Below are positions 28,516-29,230 of a stretch of DNA of 29,230 bases, in pieces. Position 1 is the stretch's first letter. Every line of letters begins with the position of its first letter. The position numbers and the translations under genes are program-made. Under the pieces are notes generated by a model. It was given only the letters and a program-made list of their open reading frames with translations, did no database searches and was not told the DNA's origin. The DNA comes from Asterionellopsis glacialis (Eukaryota; Bacillariophyta; Plagiogrammaphyceae; Rhaphoneidales; Asterionellopsidaceae), in the NCBI GenBank assembly GCA_014885115.2, contig WKLE02000381.1, positions 2,943-32,172 on the forward strand, given 5' to 3'.

Positions 28516-29029
28516 TTCCATAGTTCATACCAAAACAATGTAATAGAAGATGATTTGGAAAATGATAAGACATCACAGACCTCGATTGTGAGGAAAGATT
28601 TTGTCTCCCGAGTGAAGACTGCGTGAATTGGTAAGGAGAACTTGAGCGTGAGGCGGTTAACGATGACTGCGGAGGTCAAAAAATACATGTGTCGAAAGGA
28701 TAATATGAGAATATTATATCGTAAAACGGCGCCATAAAACTTCGAAAGGATTTGTCAAACCATTAACTTACTGTAACTCCTGGTGTTCTCTTTGATTGTT
28801 GGTGGTGCACTGTTTTTATCATAAGAGATTTAAGTGTCTTAGCTTCGTTTTGGTATTCCTCGTTCTCTTTTCGCAACGTCTCGTTTTCTTTTGAAAGTTG
28901 AGAAGCAGAATATTTTAGCTCTGCTAGCAAAATTGACTCACGGTAGCAACATTCTTCGGCTGACTTTCTGTTGGCTACACGGCGCTTCGCCCTTCTTTCG
29001 TCTTCTTTTTTGCCGGTACCTCGCGTCAT
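28481..29029 (-). CDS. bZIP-like protein with atypical basic region
   Basis: Exon 1 (29029-28772) is firm: 86 codons from ATG, ending ACA|GTAAGT. A basic segment (KKEDERRAKRRVANRKSA) is followed by a zipper in perfect register: Leu38, 45, 52, Tyr59, Leu66. In the N-x7-R-x9-L rule the Asn is N20 but the Arg position is Cys28, preceded by Glu25, Glu26 and Cys27 where basic residues are usual. Exon 2 is tentative: acceptor CCGCAG at 28672-28667, then 28666-28481 in phase, adding a Ser-rich tail (SSLTASRSSSPYQFTQSS) to give 147 aa. It would overlap the TLDc coding end by 35 bp on the opposite strand. If the intron is retained, the protein ends at 28763. It may be a transcription factor or a dimerisation partner with weak DNA binding. 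Confidence 0.65.
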
Positions 29030-29230
29030 CTTCTAGTGATAAATACTTCGAGGAGGAAGTGTAAAGCGATGCAAGATAAGTTTTATGAAGATTTATTTCA
29101 AAGACTACTTGGTTTGAGTCAATAATAGATGTCTTACTTTAGAGAAGTTAGACCCTATCCTATTATGCTGTGGTCAAAACTTATTAGATTATCGAAGGAT
29201 TGCGAAAAGAGATGAGAAAAAAAAGATAAA

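Overview
The window reads as nuclear DNA of a diatom or close stramenopile relative. The protein-coding genes carry short introns of about 90-390 bp with GT-AG ends (donors mostly GTAAGT, GTGAGT or GTACGT). Several predicted proteins start with a signal peptide followed by an ASAFAP-like F cleavage site (SG|FAP, SA|FMM, FA|FSP, QA|FVP, NA|FTT), the hallmark of nuclear-encoded proteins sent to a red-lineage secondary plastid. One is a RedCAP-type light-harvesting protein, a family restricted to red-lineage algae. I cannot name the species.

Region 1 (1-7945) is AT-rich, gene-poor and full of repeats and decayed elements. It holds a broken RusA-like Holliday-junction resolvase (about 384-973), a 145-bp tandem duplication (1529-1818), a decayed minus-strand protein in three open blocks (about 1937-3568), a 509-bp element with 16-bp perfect terminal inverted repeats (4867-5375), a 1060-bp element with 20-bp perfect terminal inverted repeats (5952-7011), and several fold-back sequences. 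I see no intact gene here.

Region 2 (7946-29030) is compact, with 13 genes on largely alternating strands: mitochondrial adrenodoxin/ferredoxin reductase (-, 5 exons), a centrin-like EF-hand protein (+), RedCAP (-), a plastid HAD phosphatase (+), a URC1-type GTP cyclohydrolase II homologue (-, 3 exons), a plastid ferredoxin/metallo-beta-lactamase fusion (+), an endonuclease III homologue (-), ribosomal proteins eS4 (-) and uS15/S13 (+) head to head, a nuclear-encoded plastid SecA (+, 3 exons), a small plastid-targeted single-span membrane protein (-), a secreted or organelle-targeted TLDc protein (+, 4 exons with a 34-nt microexon), and a bZIP protein with an altered basic region (-), whose predicted second exon overlaps the TLDc 3' end.

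The genes do not form one pathway. Five of the thirteen look plastid-targeted (RedCAP, HAD phosphatase, Fd-MBL protein, SecA, small membrane protein). Most pairs are either divergent, with 250-900 bp between starts and probably shared promoter space, or convergent, with short or overlapping 3' ends. All exon models were built by hand from reading frame, splice dinucleotides and phase; none has transcript support here.
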